In this document: in pieces, positions 5,709 through 7,716 of the stretch
How positions within the stretch are numbered: position 1 is the first letter of the stretch
Layout of the letters: each line of letters begins with the position of its first letter
Assembly (NCBI GenBank): GCA_031274385.1
Contig: JAISQH010000668.1
Span: forward strand, 1-7,716
Direction of reading: 5' to 3'
Source: Planctomycetaceae bacterium
GTDB lineage: Bacteria > Planctomycetota > Planctomycetia > Pirellulales > Thermoguttaceae
DNA: 7,716 nt
Translations under genes and position numbers: made by a program
The notes under the pieces: model-generated
What the model was told of the DNA's origin: nothing
The model's database searches: none
The model's input: only the letters and a program-made list of their open reading frames with translations

Positions 5709-7196
5709 ATGAGTTCAGTAATCGGGAATATTCCACTTCAACTGCGACCGCCGCTCCGGTTTATCCATGCGTCCAACCTCCATTTGGATCGGACTCTTGA
5801 AGATGTTTCCGAAGGACCTGCCCACTGGGAACAACGAATGCTCAACGTGACCCGACGCGGAGCAGAACGGTTATTCCAAAAAGTAGTAGAAGAAAATGTT
5901 GAATTTCTGATTTTGAGCGGCGATGTCTTAAACGCCAATCTTTCTCCGCCGGGGAATTTTTTGTTTCTCATTGAACAATTTGAACGGCTTAAAAATGCCG
6001 GAATTGCTGTTTATTGGGCGGGCGGTGAATTTGATTCACCTGAAGATTTTCCAACCGCTTTTACGTTGCCTGACAATGTGCATCATTTTTCGAGTGGTTC
6101 GATTCAGGAATATTACGTCTATCGAACCGTTGAATCCGAAAACACTCCGGTTGCCAAAATAGTCGGTACCAGCCGAAATCAACAACGCCGCCGGATTCGG
6201 AGTTCTGAATTTCCTCTTGATCCGGGCGGACTTTATACGATTGTGGTTGCTAACGGCGAAGTGGAACCGGAATCATTGACACAACGCCGAATTGATTTTT
6301 GGGCACTTGGCGGAAGCAACCGCCGTCAGGTTTTTCACGGTAATCCCCGCAAAAAAGGACTGGATGGAAAACCGATTCCGATGGATCCGCCAGATATCTC
6401 CGGTCAATCGCCCGGAACCAAGCGCGAACGGAAAGATGTTCCGCCCCCGCCTTACACTGTTCACTACCCCGGTGCCACGGTTGCCAGAACTCCGAAAGAT
6501 ATCGGACTTTATGGAGCAACGCTTGTTGAGGTTCCGTGGGGAGAAGAACCGGTGTTGACCTTTTTTCCGACTTCGCCGGTACGTTGGGTAAATGATCCGA
6601 TCTCGTTAGAAGCATCTGACGACGGCGGAAAACTGGCGGATGAACTCCGGTTGCGGATTAAAAATTATCGTGATTCTCAAAAAGGTGATGATTTGTTTAT
6701 CAATTGGTTTGTTGATATTCCGCCTGGACCGCTTGCCTCCAGTCTGCGGCGCGGTACGTTGACAGCAGACCTGTTAAGCGAACTCCGTTCGGTGTACGGC
6801 AAAGACGAACCAATCACTTGGTCGGTTTCGTTGACCTGGCTCGCACCCGAACAACTTTCGAAACCATTTTATGAACAACAAACCATTTTGGGCGATTTTC
6901 TGCGTTCGGTCAAACATTTTCAGGATCATCCTCAGGAAATCATTGATCTGGAACCGTATTTGCCGAAAGATTGGGGAACCGAAGAATCGGTTAATGCGTT
7001 GCTTTTAGCAGGCAAAGCGACTGATGAAATCGGCGATTCCGAAGAAAAAACGCCAAAACAACCGCGTCTTGTCCAGTCGCCGCCGCAATCGGAAACTCAA
7101 CACCGTATTCTTCGCGAAGCCGCAATGGTTGGTCTCGAACTGCTCGGAAAAACAGGAAATAATAGTGGAGAGTTGATAGTGGAAAGCGGAGAGTGA
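5709..7196 (+). CDS. SbcD/Mre11-like metallophosphoesterase-fold protein with degenerate active site
   Basis: The first 270 residues follow the SbcD/Mre11/YhaO plan, normally a Mn2+-dependent DNA exonuclease paired with an SbcC/Rad50-type ATPase. Motif I is FIHASNLHL (Asn23 replaces Asp; His25 kept). Motif II is SGDVLN (Asp72 kept; Asn75 is in the last ligand position). Motif III is GGEFDSP where GNHDSP is usual, so the metal-binding Asn and catalytic His are gone. The later histidine motifs read VANGEV (Asn182) and WALGGSN (201-204) instead of HG and GHIH. The fold's YPG-x3-AR (253-260) is intact. An extra proline- and lysine-rich segment lies at about 209-249. A C-terminal domain follows (about 290-480). 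Known planctomycete relatives, as I recall them, share part of this degeneration. I infer a non-catalytic or altered enzyme. No SbcC/YhaN-like gene follows inside the window. The last dozen codons come from a repeat at 7162-7237; the natural end is probably near GLELLG (475-480). Confidence 0.8.
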   Translation: MSSVIGNIPLQLRPPLRFIHASNLHLDRTLEDVSEGPAHWEQRMLNVTRRGAERLFQKVVEENVEFLILSGDVLNANLSPPGNFLFLIEQFERLKNAGIAVYWAGGEFDSPEDFPTAFTLPDNVHHFSSGSIQEYYVYRTVESENTPVAKIVGTSRNQQRRRIRSSEFPLDPGGLYTIVVANGEVEPESLTQRRIDFWALGGSNRRQVFHGNPRKKGLDGKPIPMDPPDISGQSPGTKRERKDVPPPPYTVHYPGATVARTPKDIGLYGATLVEVPWGEEPVLTFFPTSPVRWVNDPISLEASDDGGKLADELRLRIKNYRDSQKGDDLFINWFVDIPPGPLASSLRRGTLTADLLSELRSVYGKDEPITWSVSLTWLAPEQLSKPFYEQQTILGDFLRSVKHFQDHPQEIIDLEPYLPKDWGTEESVNALLLAGKATDEIGDSEEKTPKQPRLVQSPPQSETQHRILREAAMVGLELLGKTGNNSGELIVESGE

Positions 7197-7237
7197 CGCA
7201 AGCGGATTAAAACTCTTCACTATCAACTCTCCACTAT
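7162..7237. repeat. 20-bp perfect inverted repeat over the end of the SbcD-like gene
   Basis: ATAGTGGAGAGTTGATAGTG at 7162-7181 is exactly complementary to 7218-7237. Inside the 36-base loop a second short pairing is possible (AGAGT 7190-7194 with ACTCT 7212-7216). The arms are made of a tandem motif close to AGTGGAGAGTTGAT. The gene's stop codon (7194-7196) lies in the loop. No T-run follows the right arm, so it does not look like an intrinsic terminator, though the hairpin could protect the mRNA 3' end. It resembles dispersed intergenic repeats. Confidence 0.8.
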
Positions 7238-7260
7238 CAACTCTTGGCAAAGCCCGATTG

Positions 7261-7491
7261 ACGCGTGGAATTACCGGATTGCTGCGTGGAAATGGACTTT
7301 TTCCACGCGGAAAAGGCAATTTTCCACACGGAAATGGACTGTTTCCACGCAGAAATGGATCGTTTCCATGTGGAAATGGTCTTTTTCCACGCAGAAAAGG
7401 CAATTTTCCACGCGGAATTGGAGAATTTCCGCATGGAAATTCGGTAATGCCATGCGGAAATCCGGTAAAGTTACGCGGAAATTTTGGCAAA
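7261..7491. repeat. Tandem array of eleven 21-bp units
   Basis: Eleven units of exactly 21 bp follow each other with no insertion or deletion; consensus about CCACGCGGAAATGGNNNTTTT. The boundaries are 7261, 7282, 7303, 7324, 7345, 7366, 7387, 7408, 7429, 7450 and 7471. Joined units create the imperfect palindrome TTTCC-N4-GGAAA every 21 bp, best preserved from 7300 to 7440 and decaying at both edges. Most differences in the core are C/T or G/A. Because the unit has no stop codon in several frames, long open frames appear on both strands. The plus frame would give a heptapeptide repeat (GNGLFPR) with a tail ending at 7569, but it has no ATG or ribosome site, so coding is doubtful. There are no unique spacers, so it is not CRISPR. 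Array confidence is high; role unknown. Confidence 0.93.
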
Positions 7492-7716
7492 ATTCTTGAG
7501 TACCGTCTGAAAACGCGGATCATTGAGGGCATGTTCAATGTCATTTCGGGAATGATTGGCATGATTTGATTAAAGGGAACTTCTAAAAACTCTTTTTTAT
7601 ACTTTAGGCGGTCATAAATGTATGTTTTTACCCCGTAGAAGCGGGAAGGCTTGAGACATTAGGTTCGCTACCTAACATTGCTGTAATTTAAATTTTGGTA
7701 ATGAATTTAGTGAATT
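7492..7716. other. Gene-less AT-rich stretch with two small hairpins
   Basis: I see no gene here. Two short palindromes are present: CCCG-TAGAAG-CGGG (7632-7645) and TTAGGT-TCGCT-ACCTAA (7659-7675). The remainder is AT-rich. It may be the upstream region of a gene beyond the window, or part of another intergenic repeat or insertion-sequence end; the sequence does not decide. Confidence 0.4.

Noticed and set aside
7162..7237. Rho-independent terminator
   Set aside because: The stem is strong but the loop is 36 bases and the right arm is followed by CAACTCTTGG, with no T-run.
7261..7491. CRISPR array
   Set aside because: Units are contiguous 21-mers with no unique spacers, and no cas genes are present.
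7005..7562. A 185-codon minus-strand open frame across the end of the SbcD-like gene and the array
   Set aside because: It is antisense to a solid gene, and the array part is open only because the palindromic 21-bp unit has no stop in several frames. No start signal supports it.

Overview
The window reads as a piece of a bacterial chromosome with medium GC content, most likely from a planctomycete. That assignment is tentative. It rests on the style of the SbcD/Mre11-like protein at 5709-7196, on weak or absent Shine-Dalgarno sequences, and on a patchwork of repeats and a transposase remnant between genes. No rRNA, tRNA or other lineage marker is present.

Layout. 1-2409 (+) is the large 3' part of a PMCA-type Ca2+-transporting P-type ATPase; its N-terminus lies outside the window. 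Convergent to it, 2478-3782 (-) encodes a DUF5696-like, probably glycoside-hydrolase-like protein. It seems to have lost its N-terminal half, because family-like sequence continues upstream of the only available start and then stops. Directly abutting it on the + strand (about 3814-4162) is the C-terminal end of an IS4/IS1634-type transposase, itself broken by a one-base frameshift. The two fragments meet near 3807-3826, so this looks like a deletion scar. At 4256-5278 (-) is a NodB-type polysaccharide deacetylase, with all core motifs intact.

The 430-bp divergent region 5279-5708 holds a plausible promoter for each flanking gene. Between them lies a roughly 190-bp element bounded by 29-bp imperfect inverted repeats, which carries two oppositely oriented REP-like hairpins. 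A T7-C7 tract sits just upstream of the rightward promoter.

5709-7196 (+) is a calcineurin-fold protein of the SbcD/Mre11/YhaO type in which almost every metal-binding motif is altered, so it is probably a pseudo-nuclease or structural partner. Its stop codon lies inside a 20-bp inverted repeat. After it comes an array of eleven exact-length 21-bp units (7261-7491), most of them built around TTTCC-N4-GGAAA. The last 225 bp hold no gene that I can support.

The genes do not form one evident pathway. The deacetylase and the DUF5696 protein both point to polysaccharide metabolism; the ATPase and the nuclease-like protein are unrelated. The most interesting parts are the degenerate SbcD-like protein, the 21-bp array with two-helical-turn spacing, and the palindromic intergenic element.
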